Of a DNA stretch of 38,917 bases, positions 8,424-16,985 are shown piece after piece (positions within the stretch are counted from its first letter, which is position 1; every line of letters begins with the position of its first letter). Source of the stretch: CAYMST01 sp964393115 (GTDB lineage Bacteria > Bacteroidota > Bacteroidia > Cytophagales > Cyclobacteriaceae). The stretch covers positions 1 through 38,917 of the forward strand of contig CAYMST010000012.1 of assembly GCA_964393115.1 (NCBI GenBank). Reading direction: 5' to 3'. Under the pieces are notes generated by a model. The model ran no database searches. It saw only the letters and a program-made list of their open reading frames with translations, and was not told the origin of the DNA. The position numbers were made by a program, and so were the translations under genes.

Positions 8424-9587
8424 ATGATTATTACTCCATCAAAGCGGCTAGGAGAGGTGAAAGAGTACTACTTCTCCACGAAACTACGAGAAATAAGGGA
8501 GATGATGGCTGCCGGGAAAGATGTTATTAACCTGGCCATTGGCAATCCTAGTCTTCCTCCTAGTTCTTCTGTCATCACTGAGTTGCACTTACAGTCTGCG
8601 GACTCAACCAATCATGGGTATCAACCCTATAAAGGAGTTCCAGAGCTTTCACAGGAGATGTCGAACTGGATGCACCGTATCTACGGCCAACATTTTGATC
8701 CTTCTTCGGAGATTTTACCGTTGATCGGTTCTAAAGAGGGTATTATGCATATTTCTTTGGCTTTTTTAGATGAAGGGGATAAGGTGTTAGTTCCTGAGTT
8801 GGCATATCCGGCATATGCCGCGGCAGCGAATATGGTGAAGGCAAAAGCCATCCGTTTTCCACTTTTAGAAGAGGAGAATTGGGAGCCGGACTGGGAGTAT
8901 TTATATGGTCTAGACTGTACTGACGTAAAGTTGCTTTGGATCAACTATCCTAATATGCCTACAGGGAAACCGGCGTCCAAAGAGCTTTTTAAAAAGTTTG
9001 TTGCTTTTGCTAAAGAAAAGCAAGTTCTGCTATGTCATGATAATCCTTATAGCTTGATTTTGAATGATAATCCGTTATCGATATTTAATGTAGAGGGAGC
9101 TCGCGAAGTGGCTTTGGAATTACAATCAATGAGTAAGTCGCACAATATGGCGGGCTGGCGATTTGGTTGGGTGTGTGGTAACGCAGACTATTTGGATTTA
9201 ATTCTTCGGGTCAAGAGTAATTTCGACTCCGGGCAATTTAAACCGGCACAAAAAGCTGCTGTAAGCGCTTTGAAGCTAGATTATGAGTGGTTTGCTCTTA
9301 ACAACTTGGTTTATCGCGAATGTGAGCAATTAGCTAGTGAATTACTTAATGCGTTGGGGTGTACAAGTTTTCAAAAGCAGGTTGGGATGTTCAAATGGGC
9401 GAAGATTCCTTCGCATTTTTCAGATGCCGCTGGTTTTACGGATTGGTTACTCGAGGAAAAGCATATTTTCCTAACTCCAGGTTTTGTTTTTGGTGAGAAA
9501 GGCAACAGTTATGCTCGCATATCGCTGTCCTCGCCGAAAGAGCTATACTCAAAAGCTCTTGAAAGAGTGGTGGGACAAAAAGTATAG
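8424..9587 (+). CDS. Class I PLP aminotransferase, probably aromatic amino acid
   Basis: A 387-residue fold-type I aminotransferase. The PLP lysine is K238 in QSMSKSHNMAGWRFGW, with NYPNMPTG (174-181) and CHDNPYS (D206) for cofactor binding and YARISLS near the C-terminus for the substrate carboxylate. The fold is that of the aspartate/LL-DAP/aromatic group. The substrate is suggested by context: tyrA follows 114 nt downstream on the same strand. In many Bacteroidota an aminotransferase of this kind is clustered with prephenate dehydratase or dehydrogenase genes and makes phenylalanine and tyrosine from their keto acids. The start is the ATG just after the tandem 23-bp repeat, and the N-terminus MIITPSKRLGEVKEYYFS is normal for the family. 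Aspartate or LL-diaminopimelate use cannot be excluded. Confidence 0.85.
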   Translation: MIITPSKRLGEVKEYYFSTKLREIREMMAAGKDVINLAIGNPSLPPSSSVITELHLQSADSTNHGYQPYKGVPELSQEMSNWMHRIYGQHFDPSSEILPLIGSKEGIMHISLAFLDEGDKVLVPELAYPAYAAAANMVKAKAIRFPLLEEENWEPDWEYLYGLDCTDVKLLWINYPNMPTGKPASKELFKKFVAFAKEKQVLLCHDNPYSLILNDNPLSIFNVEGAREVALELQSMSKSHNMAGWRFGWVCGNADYLDLILRVKSNFDSGQFKPAQKAAVSALKLDYEWFALNNLVYRECEQLASELLNALGCTSFQKQVGMFKWAKIPSHFSDAAGFTDWLLEEKHIFLTPGFVFGEKGNSYARISLSSPKELYSKALERVVGQKV

Positions 9588-9701
9588 AATAATGAAATGA
9601 ACATGAGCTTAGAGTCCTTAATAGTGCTAACTGAGGACAGATAGTTTATCAAGCTCCATCGGACCACCAGTTGGATTAGAATTATAGGTAAAGTCATACA
9701 C

Positions 9702-10562
9702 ATGAAAGTAGGTGTCGTAGGAATAGGGTTAATAGGAGGATCGTTTTCTTTGGGTATCAAGAAGAGACGATACAATATTGAAGTTGTGGGTATCGATAAA
9801 AGCACTGAAAACTTGGCTAGGGCTAAGGAGTTAGGGATTATTGATGGCTCAGAGGATCTAGAGCAAGCGGCGAGGACTTGTGATTTTTTGGTTTTGGCAA
9901 TTCCTGTAAACGCTATTTCTTCGTTGTTACCAAGGCTATTGGATTGGGCAGGGGATCATACCGCCGTAGTAGACTTTGGTTCCACAAAAGCACCGATATG
10001 TGAAGCGGTGAAAGATCATCCTAAAAGATCTCACTATATCTCCGCACATCCGATAGCAGGAACAGAATATTCTGGCCCTGACGCCGCATTCGCGGAGCTT
10101 TTGGAAGAGAAAATTATGATCTTATGCGAAGAGGAGCGCTCTAATCCTGATAAATTGTTTGCTTTTAAAGAGCTATGTAAAAACTTAGCCATGAAAATGA
10201 CTAAAATGGATCCAGTGGCTCATGACTTACACTTATCTTATGTTTCACATCTATCGCACGTAACCTCATTTGCCCTTAGTACCACGGTGCTTCAAAAGGA
10301 GCAGGATGAGAAAAGCATTTTTGCTATGGCCGGGTCAGGATTTGCTAGTACGGTTCGTTTAGCAAAAAGCAATGCTGCCATGTGGAACCCGATATTCATG
10401 CATAATAAAACTAACCTTTCGTCAGCAATAGGCAGTTATATCAATCAGCTTAAGGCATTCAAACAGCTACTTGATGAGGAGAACCTAGAGGGACTAGAGG
10501 CTTTTATGACCCGGGCTAATGAGATTGGTGATATCATCGATAATCTTACCCGTAAAAAATAG
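9702..10562 (+). CDS. tyrA: Prephenate dehydrogenase
   Basis: A 286-residue protein that oxidatively decarboxylates prephenate to 4-hydroxyphenylpyruvate, the tyrosine branch of the shikimate pathway. The NAD-binding Rossmann motif is KVGVVGIGLIGGSFSLGI at the very N-terminus, and Asp near residue 32 (VVGID) favours NAD. Family motifs follow: DFGSTKAPI, SAHPIAGTEYSGPDAA and, in the helical C-terminal dimer domain, HDLHLSYVSHLSHVTSFAL with the substrate-binding His/Ser cluster. There is no ACT or chorismate mutase domain, so it is a short monofunctional form. It lies downstream of the aminotransferase and converges with a small minus-strand gene only 5 nt after its stop. Confidence 0.93.
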   Translation: MKVGVVGIGLIGGSFSLGIKKRRYNIEVVGIDKSTENLARAKELGIIDGSEDLEQAARTCDFLVLAIPVNAISSLLPRLLDWAGDHTAVVDFGSTKAPICEAVKDHPKRSHYISAHPIAGTEYSGPDAAFAELLEEKIMILCEEERSNPDKLFAFKELCKNLAMKMTKMDPVAHDLHLSYVSHLSHVTSFALSTTVLQKEQDEKSIFAMAGSGFASTVRLAKSNAAMWNPIFMHNKTNLSSAIGSYINQLKAFKQLLDEENLEGLEAFMTRANEIGDIIDNLTRKK

Positions 10563-10567
10563 CACGT

Positions 10568-10807
10568 TTACTGTTGCTCCACTTTTTTCATGTCTACACC
10601 AATTTTGATCAAAGTGATTCCAATAATAAGAAAAAAACCGACCAGAACTGATAAGAATATGAGTCCTAAGTTTGGGAAGTTCTGAGATGAAATGCTCTGG
10701 ATATAGAATGATGCGCGTACTAGTGTCAGTGCACTCATAACGATAAAGGCAATTCCTCCATAGGTGGTGTAACTGATATTTCGGAGTTTATGACATAGGT
10801 GTTTCAT
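10568..10807 (-). CDS. Small two-helix membrane protein, unknown function
   Basis: A 79-residue protein that I do not recognise. It has a basic N-terminus (MKHLCHKLRNISY), a first helix around residues 16-34 (YGGIAFIVMSALTLVRASF), a short polar loop, a second helix around 47-69 (LGLIFLSVLVGFFLIIGITLI) and a charged tail KIGVDMKKVEQQ. The hydrophobic pattern and the position outside any other gene support a real gene; it is not a shadow of tyrA, which it faces tail to tail. No partner gene is adjacent. Confidence 0.6.
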   Translation of the reverse strand: MKHLCHKLRNISYTTYGGIAFIVMSALTLVRASFYIQSISSQNFPNLGLIFLSVLVGFFLIIGITLIKIGVDMKKVEQQ

Positions 10808-11124
10808 GTTATAAATATGGATAATTTTTGATTTATATCAAATTCTAAAGATTGTGTTCTGTAAGTTATATCTGCTTTATTAGTTTTTTAGAAAGGGTTT
10901 TATATAGGTTTTGTTATCAAATGTGTTGTTACATTAAGGCGATATTTCTGTATATGTATGGCGAATAGCTTATCACTGATCTATCTTATTTAATTGTTGA
11001 AATTATCTCAGCAAAATTATTCGTCTTATTATGAGGACTTTAGTGTAGTCGTTGTTCTTAGTTCAATGGACGGCGTGATGGTAAAGGTCCGCTAATTGAA
11101 GAAGTTTGATTAACTCAGAGGCAT
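10808..11124. other. Intergenic region without recognised features
   Basis: An AT-rich stretch between the small membrane protein and the sucD terminator. It presumably contains the promoter of the small minus-strand gene. I found no clear box, hairpin or open frame. Confidence 0.4.
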
Positions 11125-11148
11125 AAAAAAAGCCGCATTAGCGGCTTT
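11125..11148 (-). terminator. Rho-independent terminator of sucD
   Basis: Read on the minus strand: AAAGCCGC, loop TAAT, GCGGCTTT, continuing into a T run (A tract at 11125-11131 on the plus strand). It lies about 25 nt after the sucD stop. Confidence 0.88.
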
Positions 11149-11173
11149 CTGTCTTAACTATGTTAAGTATTTG

Positions 11174-12046
11174 TTATTTGATGGCCTTTGCCATTGTTTC
11201 ACCAATATCAGCTGGTGACTTCACCACATGAAGTCCACACTCTGCCATAATTTTCATCTTAGCTTCAGCAGTATCGTCAGCTCCACCGATAATAGCACCG
11301 GCATGTCCCATCCTCTTGCCTTTAGGAGCTGTCTGTCCAGCAATGAACCCAACTACAGGTTTCTTATTGCCCGTTTCTTTGATCCATTTTGCTGCTTCCG
11401 CTTCATATTGACCACCGATCTCACCGATCATTACGATACCATCAGTATCTGGATCGTTCATGAGCAGCTCGACAGCTTGCTTTGTAGAAGTTCCGATGAT
11501 CGGATCACCACCGATTCCAATCGCTGTAGAAATCCCTAGTCCAGCTTTGACGACTTGGTCTGCAGCTTCGTAAGTTAATGTTCCAGATTTTGAAACAATA
11601 CCAATTTTACCTGTTTTAAAAACGAAACCTGGCATGATACCGACTTTTGCTTCCTCTGGGGTAATCACTCCTGGACAGTTTGGTCCAATTAGTGTAACGC
11701 CTCGGTCTTTAATATAAGACTTAGCGGAAATCATGTCTTTTACAGGAATACCTTCTGTAATGGTGATGACAACTTTAATACCTGCGTCCGCGGCTTCCAT
11801 AATCGCATCAGCAGCAAAAGCAGGTGGAACAAAAATAATAGAGACATCTGCACCAGTTTCTTGAACCGCTTCGGCTACAGTATTAAAAACAGGCTTATCT
11901 AAATGTGTTTGTCCTCCTTTACCTGGCGTAACGCCACCGACAACGTTCGTGCCGTATTCGATCATTTGGCCTGCATGAAAGGTTCCTTCACTACCCGTGA
12001 AACCTTGTACCAATATTTTTGAGTCCTTATTTACTAAAACGCTCAT
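11174..12046 (-). CDS. sucD: Succinyl-CoA synthetase (ADP-forming) subunit alpha
   Basis: A 290-residue CoA-binding subunit of the TCA-cycle enzyme that converts succinyl-CoA to succinate with substrate-level ATP or GTP formation. It begins SVLVNKDSKILVQGFTGSEGTFHA, the CoA-binding Rossmann motif. It keeps GGVTPGKGGQTHLDKPVFN and IGPNCPGVITPEEAKVGIMP, and the phosphohistidine H248 in KRMGHAGAIIGG. The length matches the family (E. coli 289). The beta-subunit gene sucC is not adjacent, as is common in Bacteroidota. A good promoter is upstream at 12090-12120, and a hairpin terminator follows the gene. Confidence 0.96.
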   Translation of the reverse strand: MSVLVNKDSKILVQGFTGSEGTFHAGQMIEYGTNVVGGVTPGKGGQTHLDKPVFNTVAEAVQETGADVSIIFVPPAFAADAIMEAADAGIKVVITITEGIPVKDMISAKSYIKDRGVTLIGPNCPGVITPEEAKVGIMPGFVFKTGKIGIVSKSGTLTYEAADQVVKAGLGISTAIGIGGDPIIGTSTKQAVELLMNDPDTDGIVMIGEIGGQYEAEAAKWIKETGNKKPVVGFIAGQTAPKGKRMGHAGAIIGGADDTAEAKMKIMAECGLHVVKSPADIGETMAKAIK

Positions 12047-12089
12047 GAATGTTTGGAAGAATAAATAATTGAGAGAAATTTCTCGTCCG

Positions 12090-12120
12090 CAAAAATATAC
12101 CTTAAAATCCCATAAGCAAA
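12090..12120 (-). promoter_or_regulatory. sucD promoter, Bacteroidota type
   Basis: On the minus strand TTTG (12117-12120), exactly 19 nt, then TATTTTTG (12090-12097), a full match to TTTG-N19-TANNTTTG. The expected transcript start is near 12083, about 37 nt before the ATG. Confidence 0.75.
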
Positions 12121-12217
12121 TCTACGTAGAAAAAGGAGCGAATTACGTAGAGGGGATTCAACAAAAGAATGGCGTATATGAAAAAAGATAGAGGAGTGGT
12201 GCCTAAACAAAAAATAG

Positions 12218-12287
12218 ACGCCGGGGGCGGATTCGAACCACCACCTCAAGTACCAAAAACTCACGTCCTGCATTAGACTACCCGGCT
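12218..12287 (-). tRNA. tRNA-Gln (anticodon TTG)
   Basis: Folded by hand on the minus strand. The acceptor arm is AGCCGGG with CCCGGCG (six pairs plus a terminal A-G mismatch). The D stem is GTC/GAC. The anticodon stem TGAGT/ACTTG encloses the loop TTTTGGT, giving anticodon TTG (Gln). The variable loop is AGGT, and the T arm is GGTGG-TTCGAAT-CCGCC. CCA is not encoded. The isolated gene lies upstream of sucD on the same strand. The exact ends could shift by one base because of the weak first pair. Confidence 0.85.
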
Positions 12288-12675
12288 ATTTTTGTTGATA
12301 ATTTAGTAGTGATCAAGGTAGAAAACCTGTCAAGATTGCTCGCCATATTACCTTTTTACAAAAGTATAATGGTTGCTGAAAAGTAAAAATGCTTTTTAGC
12401 AGTTTGTTAATGAAAATGTACTTTTATTGCGTTGAGTGGTGTCTTTATTCTGTTTTGTAGGTAATTGTGATGGTTGTTTTGTTGTTTTCTTGAATTGATG
12501 TCTTGACTTGATCTATTCTTTTTGGAAAAAAACATGAAGACTTTGTTGACGATATACACAAGAAGTGATATTCACTAGTGTGTCTGAAAAGGTTTCATTC
12601 AGATCATTGTTTTTCAAAGGTTTTAGTTAAATACAATGAAAAAATGATACTAATGCATTGTTTCAAACGTCTAGT
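12288..12675. other. Intergenic region ahead of the RHS operon
   Basis: AT-rich and non-coding by eye. It separates the minus-strand tRNA/sucD from the plus-strand operon and should hold the tRNA promoter. No repeat or RNA was recognised. Confidence 0.4.
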
Positions 12676-12706
12676 TTTGTTTATTCCCAATCTCTCTCTT
12701 ACTTTG
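12676..12706 (+). promoter_or_regulatory. Promoter of the RHS/toxin operon
   Basis: TTTG at 12676-12679, exactly 19 nt, then TTACTTTG at 12699-12706, one base off the TANNTTTG -7 box. The predicted start near 12713 lies after the ATG at 12708, so it supports the later ATG at 12741 as the real start of the first gene (leader about 28 nt). Confidence 0.55.
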
Positions 12707-12740
12707 TATGTATAAATTGAACGATTTCAATACTTTAAGT

Positions 12741-14435
12741 ATGAAAACTACATTCCATCAATTGGCGACATTAGTGGCTATATCATTTTTTTTATGTTCG
12801 GCATTGAAAGCTCAATCTCCTCTAGATGTTAGTGGAGATGGTGAATACGGTTTTTCAGGTTGGAGTTACCCTTGGACGATAACTGGAGATAATGCTTGTC
12901 CCGGTACGGAAATTACCATTACCTTTCAATCTAAACCTAAGCAGGGCGAGTTTGGTTGCTCAGGATGTTGGTCCGACGTAGCGGTTAATAACGAAGCTTT
13001 CGTCAGAGGTGTGGCGGTTCAGACAAGAAAATACACGCTTGTACCATTTAGTGATTTCTCACTTCGGGTTGATAATGAGGAACTTGACGGCCAAACCCCA
13101 CCGCCATTATATATGTGGGGAATAGGACATAAAAGAGACATTACATCAGCGGTTGTTAATGATGCCCAAAGTCAAACTACATTAAACTTTGAAAATTCAG
13201 GATATAAAATAGATCACGGCTGTTTGTCATTAGAGAGAAAGGTTGGGGGCGGTAGTTGGCAAACCGTTAATTCGTCGTTATCTGGCGGACAAGTAACAGA
13301 TGACATTAGTGGAATAGATACGTATGATGGTGATGTAATGGTTTCATATAGGTTAAATCATAGAGGTGGTGTATATAGTGATGAAATAAACAAAACGCTA
13401 AAGAAAAACTTTTCATTATCCTCCAATCGTAGTTTTTACTCTTCCTGTGGCGAATGCGGAAATAGTTTGCTTTTATCAGGGAACGTGTTGCCTACTTATG
13501 AAGGAAGAGAGGTTACATGGTGGTCAAGAAGAGCGATAGGGGGATGGAGAAGTGAGTGGAGTAGTATTGCTACTACAAGCGTATGGTCCGGAGGGAGCGG
13601 TAGAACATATCTAAATTTTCCTCGTGACCAAATCCACCCGTTCGTTAATAATACTAATGTTCAATTTAAGTACACGGTTGAAGGATTGAGTCTGGACAGT
13701 AAAATTCAAACTGTTAAGATGTTTTACAAAGACGCGGTAAATTGTCGATCTCATATTGAAGTATCAAACTCGCTTTATCAGCGAAATATGAGTGGTACGA
13801 TCTGTCCTTTACAAACTGTAGTATCTGGTGAGGTATGTAAAGGGTATGCAGACAAACCTATACAATGGGAGAGAAGGAGGAGAGGTTCAACAGGACCTTG
13901 GACCGTTATGACAGGTCAGACTTCCAACATAGGAGGTTCAGTTGCTGCAGAGTTTGATCACAGTTTCGCTGGACTGGCGGGGACTATTAGTTACGACGTG
14001 CGATGGCGAGTTTTAGATTGTGAAGATTGTACTTCCCCAACCGTCCCATCAACTCCTGTTGTCGTTAGCGTGTCTCCCGAGTTATCAAATACAAATAGAT
14101 TATTCCCTAATTGGGGTTATGCTCCTTTAGTTAATGGTTCTTGTGGAAGTAATTTCAGGTTTGAATCTACCGTTTGTTCTTCTTTTCAAGATTACGAAGT
14201 GCGATGGTACCTTCGCGCTAAGGGAACTTCTTCATGGGGAAGCCCGGTTGGTACAACGAATGTAGGAGTTAATGGGGCAGTTAGCTTTGATATGCCTGTG
14301 ACTCTTCCAAGCGATAAATACCAAGAAACTTACGAGGTGAAGTTTGATATTTTTCAAGCGGGTAGTTTTGTGTCTTCTTCAAATCAAGTGAATCTGATGG
14401 TCACCGGAAGTAACATATTAAATGACAATAATTGA
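12741..14435 (+). CDS. Secreted protein with three Cys-rich ~115-residue repeats
   Basis: A 564-residue protein of unknown function, first gene of the operon. I start it at 12741, where MKTTFHQLATLVAISFFLCSALKAQ forms a clean signal peptide; an ATG at 12708 in the same frame lies upstream of the predicted transcript start. After a Cys- and Trp-rich N-terminal part (about 26-230) come three repeats starting near residues 235, 350 and 464. Each has C-x(4-6)-hydrophobic-Ser, then [GS]-x-V-C or its equivalent (the second Cys is absent from the first repeat), then VxWxxR...W and a final beta-strand with YxVR. They look like Ig-like beta-sandwiches with a disulfide. Related units occur in the 21851 and 31805 genes. 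There is no T9SS sorting tail. It is likely a periplasmic or surface accessory of the RHS proteins downstream; that role is inferred from position. Confidence 0.75.
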   Translation: MKTTFHQLATLVAISFFLCSALKAQSPLDVSGDGEYGFSGWSYPWTITGDNACPGTEITITFQSKPKQGEFGCSGCWSDVAVNNEAFVRGVAVQTRKYTLVPFSDFSLRVDNEELDGQTPPPLYMWGIGHKRDITSAVVNDAQSQTTLNFENSGYKIDHGCLSLERKVGGGSWQTVNSSLSGGQVTDDISGIDTYDGDVMVSYRLNHRGGVYSDEINKTLKKNFSLSSNRSFYSSCGECGNSLLLSGNVLPTYEGREVTWWSRRAIGGWRSEWSSIATTSVWSGGSGRTYLNFPRDQIHPFVNNTNVQFKYTVEGLSLDSKIQTVKMFYKDAVNCRSHIEVSNSLYQRNMSGTICPLQTVVSGEVCKGYADKPIQWERRRRGSTGPWTVMTGQTSNIGGSVAAEFDHSFAGLAGTISYDVRWRVLDCEDCTSPTVPSTPVVVSVSPELSNTNRLFPNWGYAPLVNGSCGSNFRFESTVCSSFQDYEVRWYLRAKGTSSWGSPVGTTNVGVNGAVSFDMPVTLPSDKYQETYEVKFDIFQAGSFVSSSNQVNLMVTGSNILNDNN

Positions 14436-14536
14436 AATAAGCATAATTAAATTAAGATTTGAATACCTGAAGCCTTTGCTAGCTAAAACACGAGTTTTTA
14501 AAGGACGATGTAATTAATTCATAGATAATTTGACCG

Positions 14537-15904
14537 ATGAATCTGAGACCCTTTATGATCGTTTTATGTTTGGGTTTTACACTTCAACTCTTAGGACAAG
14601 ACCTGAAGGTAGAAAGTAATAAATCAAGTGAAGAACTCATTGACTCCTTATATCAGCGTCCAGATACATTATGGCTAAAAGATTATTCGGGTCAAGATTC
14701 CCTTAGGAAATCGTATCAGAATGTTTCCAAAAAAAGGAAGAAACTACTTAAGAAAAGAAAGCGAGTTGAAGAAGCTCGAGTCAAAGCTGGCAATAATTTA
14801 AATATGCTTAAAAAACAGGGAGTTGGAATTCAAAAACAAAAAGATGGATACATACCTGTAAATAAACAGCAGCTATTAGACTCCTTGAGAGAGGCTACAT
14901 CGTCTTTTTTAATAAAAAATGACACCGCTGACCTTGAAAGCCTTCAAGGAAAAAAAGGAACCATAAATAGGTTTACTGCGAAGAAAGACTCGGTATTTGA
15001 TGTAAACAGGAAAAAATCTAAACGAGTTAAATCAGTAAAAAATAAGGGTAAGCACTTAAATGATGATTATGGCCAGATATCTAAAGAGCTCACTGATTCT
15101 ATTAGCACTTGGGAAGCATATAAAAGTTCAGGAGAAAATTTTAATAGCTATAAAAAGCAGTTGTATACGGATTCATTGAATAAAATCAAGAACAAAGCAG
15201 AGGCTCTATATAGTCCCAAGCGTTTGGCTCAGAAAAGAATTGAAGAACAACAAGCGCTTTTGGATAGCATCAATGGTAATATTAGCACATACAAAAAAGG
15301 TGATTTCCTTCCTGCGGCACACAACATGGCACATGCTGAAATTGTTGGTCATGTAGAAAAGAAGTTCTTGGATAGCCTATCGAGCCTTGCAAATAAGGAT
15401 AATAAACTGGTTTCGAAATATAAAAGCCATCGAGGAAAAGTAGATGAATACAAAATGAAAGCCAAAAGATCATTTTGGGAGCGAAGTTTTTTTGATGGAG
15501 TGTTAGATTTAAGTCAGGCATCAGACGGAATAGTAAGCCTTACACCAGCTATGGGCTATAACTATTCTGATAAAGCGGCTGTAGGTGGTGGCCTAGTCCT
15601 CGAAGGTCGATTTAAGTCAAAGGTAGAAGTTGAATTGTTGGGGGTTCGGGCTTTTCATAAATATAACGTGATCAAAGAGGTGACCTACTTACACTTTGAG
15701 TATCAGAGGATTTTTGGTGATTCCGACATTAATGATGACGAGGTACCTGATACAAATGTTCAAAAGAACAATTGGTATGTGGGATTAGGACATAGGATTA
15801 TGGTTAGAGGAATCGGGCTGGATGCACAATTACTTTATGGTATCAATCATCATGAAGCTTTCTCGGCCGAAAATATTAGGATTCGTTTAGGAATTGTATT
15901 CTAA
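14537..15904 (+). CDS. Exported coiled-coil protein with C-terminal outer-membrane beta-barrel
   Basis: A 455-residue protein that I do not recognise by name. It has a signal peptide (MNLRPFMIVLCLGFTLQLLGQ). A strongly charged, helical segment of about 300 residues follows, rich in Lys, Glu and Ser with coiled-coil character (KKRKKLLKKRKRVEEARVKA) and repeated DSLxxIK-like stretches. The last ~120 residues (from about 333) show alternating polar/hydrophobic strands: SLTPAMGYNYS, VGGGLVLEGRF, YLHFEYQRIF, WYVGLGHRIM, LDAQLLYGINHH and the terminal IRIRLGIVF. Ending in Phe is typical of outer-membrane barrels. The arrangement suggests an OM-anchored protein with a long periplasmic stalk. Placed second in the RHS operon, it could anchor or export the shell; that is inference. 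Confidence 0.72.
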   Translation: MNLRPFMIVLCLGFTLQLLGQDLKVESNKSSEELIDSLYQRPDTLWLKDYSGQDSLRKSYQNVSKKRKKLLKKRKRVEEARVKAGNNLNMLKKQGVGIQKQKDGYIPVNKQQLLDSLREATSSFLIKNDTADLESLQGKKGTINRFTAKKDSVFDVNRKKSKRVKSVKNKGKHLNDDYGQISKELTDSISTWEAYKSSGENFNSYKKQLYTDSLNKIKNKAEALYSPKRLAQKRIEEQQALLDSINGNISTYKKGDFLPAAHNMAHAEIVGHVEKKFLDSLSSLANKDNKLVSKYKSHRGKVDEYKMKAKRSFWERSFFDGVLDLSQASDGIVSLTPAMGYNYSDKAAVGGGLVLEGRFKSKVEVELLGVRAFHKYNVIKEVTYLHFEYQRIFGDSDINDDEVPDTNVQKNNWYVGLGHRIMVRGIGLDAQLLYGINHHEAFSAENIRIRLGIVF

Positions 15905-15932
15905 CTGCAATAGGGTATCAAACTACTAGATT

Positions 15933-16967
15933 ATGAAATGGAAATTAATCTCATTTATCATTTTACTATGCCTACAGGTAGGGATAGTGTTTAGCCAAGA
16001 AGACATTAGAATTACTTCTGTCGAACCTCGAGTATTAGATGATGAGATATGCTTTGTGGTCAGACTGAATCGAAGTCAGAGTTCTGTTTTTAAATTAGAG
16101 TATAAGCATAGTGACAGTGAGAGATGGAGTTATGTCGAATCGAAGGGGATTAATGCCGTTATTAGAGGTGTACTACCAGGTGAGTATTATCAATTTCGAC
16201 TTTTAGGAGACAAACAGGTCTCCGAATCAAAGAGCCTCGTGATCATTCAAACAGAAAGTGCTAGTTCTATGTCACATGACTACTACTGGTCATTTAACTC
16301 AGCGCAAAAAAGAACGAATATAGTAAAAGGAGACACCCTTTATCTGAGGTATCATGATTACTTATCTCATGGTTACAGCTATGTTATTTTCAAAAATGAC
16401 TATGGTTTGCTTGAACAGACTATTGCAGTAAAGAATAGACCAGGAACCATCGGATTAAAAATCCCCTTGTTCGATGCAATGCCACTATATGATCGAGTTT
16501 ATCGGGTAACTAAATGTAGGGAGGATCAATCTAAGTTGGAGGTGTTAAACTTGATAAGAGAAATGGATGATGATCAGGAAGCGTTGGATATTTCCATTAT
16601 ACCTGTGCCTGTAGTGGCTTCATGTGAAGACTTAAGCCAGCAGAATTTAGCTGAATATTATGGTATGATAAATGACGGACAAGCTCCTTATCAGGTGAGG
16701 TGGGAAGTATTTAAAGGTAAGTCAGAGACTGAGTTCTTGCATGAGCCTATGGTTTCTATTCTCAGGGATACTGTGCAAACACCCAAGTTGACGGTAACGA
16801 ACGCCTTTGATTATACCGTCCATCTTTTCGTTAAAGACGCTTGTGGCAGAATTGGTGAAAAGGAGCTGTTTATGAACTGTCAGGAGGCCAATGAACATCG
16901 AAATGTACTCTTCATAGAAGAAGATAACAGAAGAAGTAATTCAAATAGAAGCAGATTATCTCGGTAG
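15933..16967 (+). CDS. Secreted protein with FN3/Ig-like domains, unknown function
   Basis: A 344-residue protein with a signal peptide (MKWKLISFIILLCLQVGIVFSQ). It has an FN3-like domain at about residues 24-105 (DIRITSVEPRVLDD through PGEYYQFRLLG), a middle beta-rich part, and a C-terminal Ig/SprB-like domain near 228-320 containing DGQAPYQVRWEVFKG and Cys residues at both ends. The tail NRRSNSNRSRLSR is basic and looks unstructured. It lies 28 nt after the barrel gene and 18 nt before the SpvB-like gene, clearly within the operon. No enzyme motif is visible. An adaptor between the barrel protein and the shell is possible but unproven. Confidence 0.7.
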   Translation: MKWKLISFIILLCLQVGIVFSQEDIRITSVEPRVLDDEICFVVRLNRSQSSVFKLEYKHSDSERWSYVESKGINAVIRGVLPGEYYQFRLLGDKQVSESKSLVIIQTESASSMSHDYYWSFNSAQKRTNIVKGDTLYLRYHDYLSHGYSYVIFKNDYGLLEQTIAVKNRPGTIGLKIPLFDAMPLYDRVYRVTKCREDQSKLEVLNLIREMDDDQEALDISIIPVPVVASCEDLSQQNLAEYYGMINDGQAPYQVRWEVFKGKSETEFLHEPMVSILRDTVQTPKLTVTNAFDYTVHLFVKDACGRIGEKELFMNCQEANEHRNVLFIEEDNRRSNSNRSRLSR

Positions 16968-16985
16968 AACTTTAACCACATTGAA

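Noticed and set aside
11228..11539. Plus-strand open frame opposite sucD
   Set aside because: A shadow of a strongly conserved gene; composition is that of antisense codons.
12043..12273. 76-codon minus-strand open frame overlapping the tRNA
   Set aside because: It runs through the sucD promoter and the tRNA-Gln, and its protein has no plausible pattern.
12708..12740. ATG at 12708 as start of the first operon gene
   Set aside because: It puts 11 polar residues before a good signal peptide and lies upstream of the transcript start predicted from the promoter boxes.
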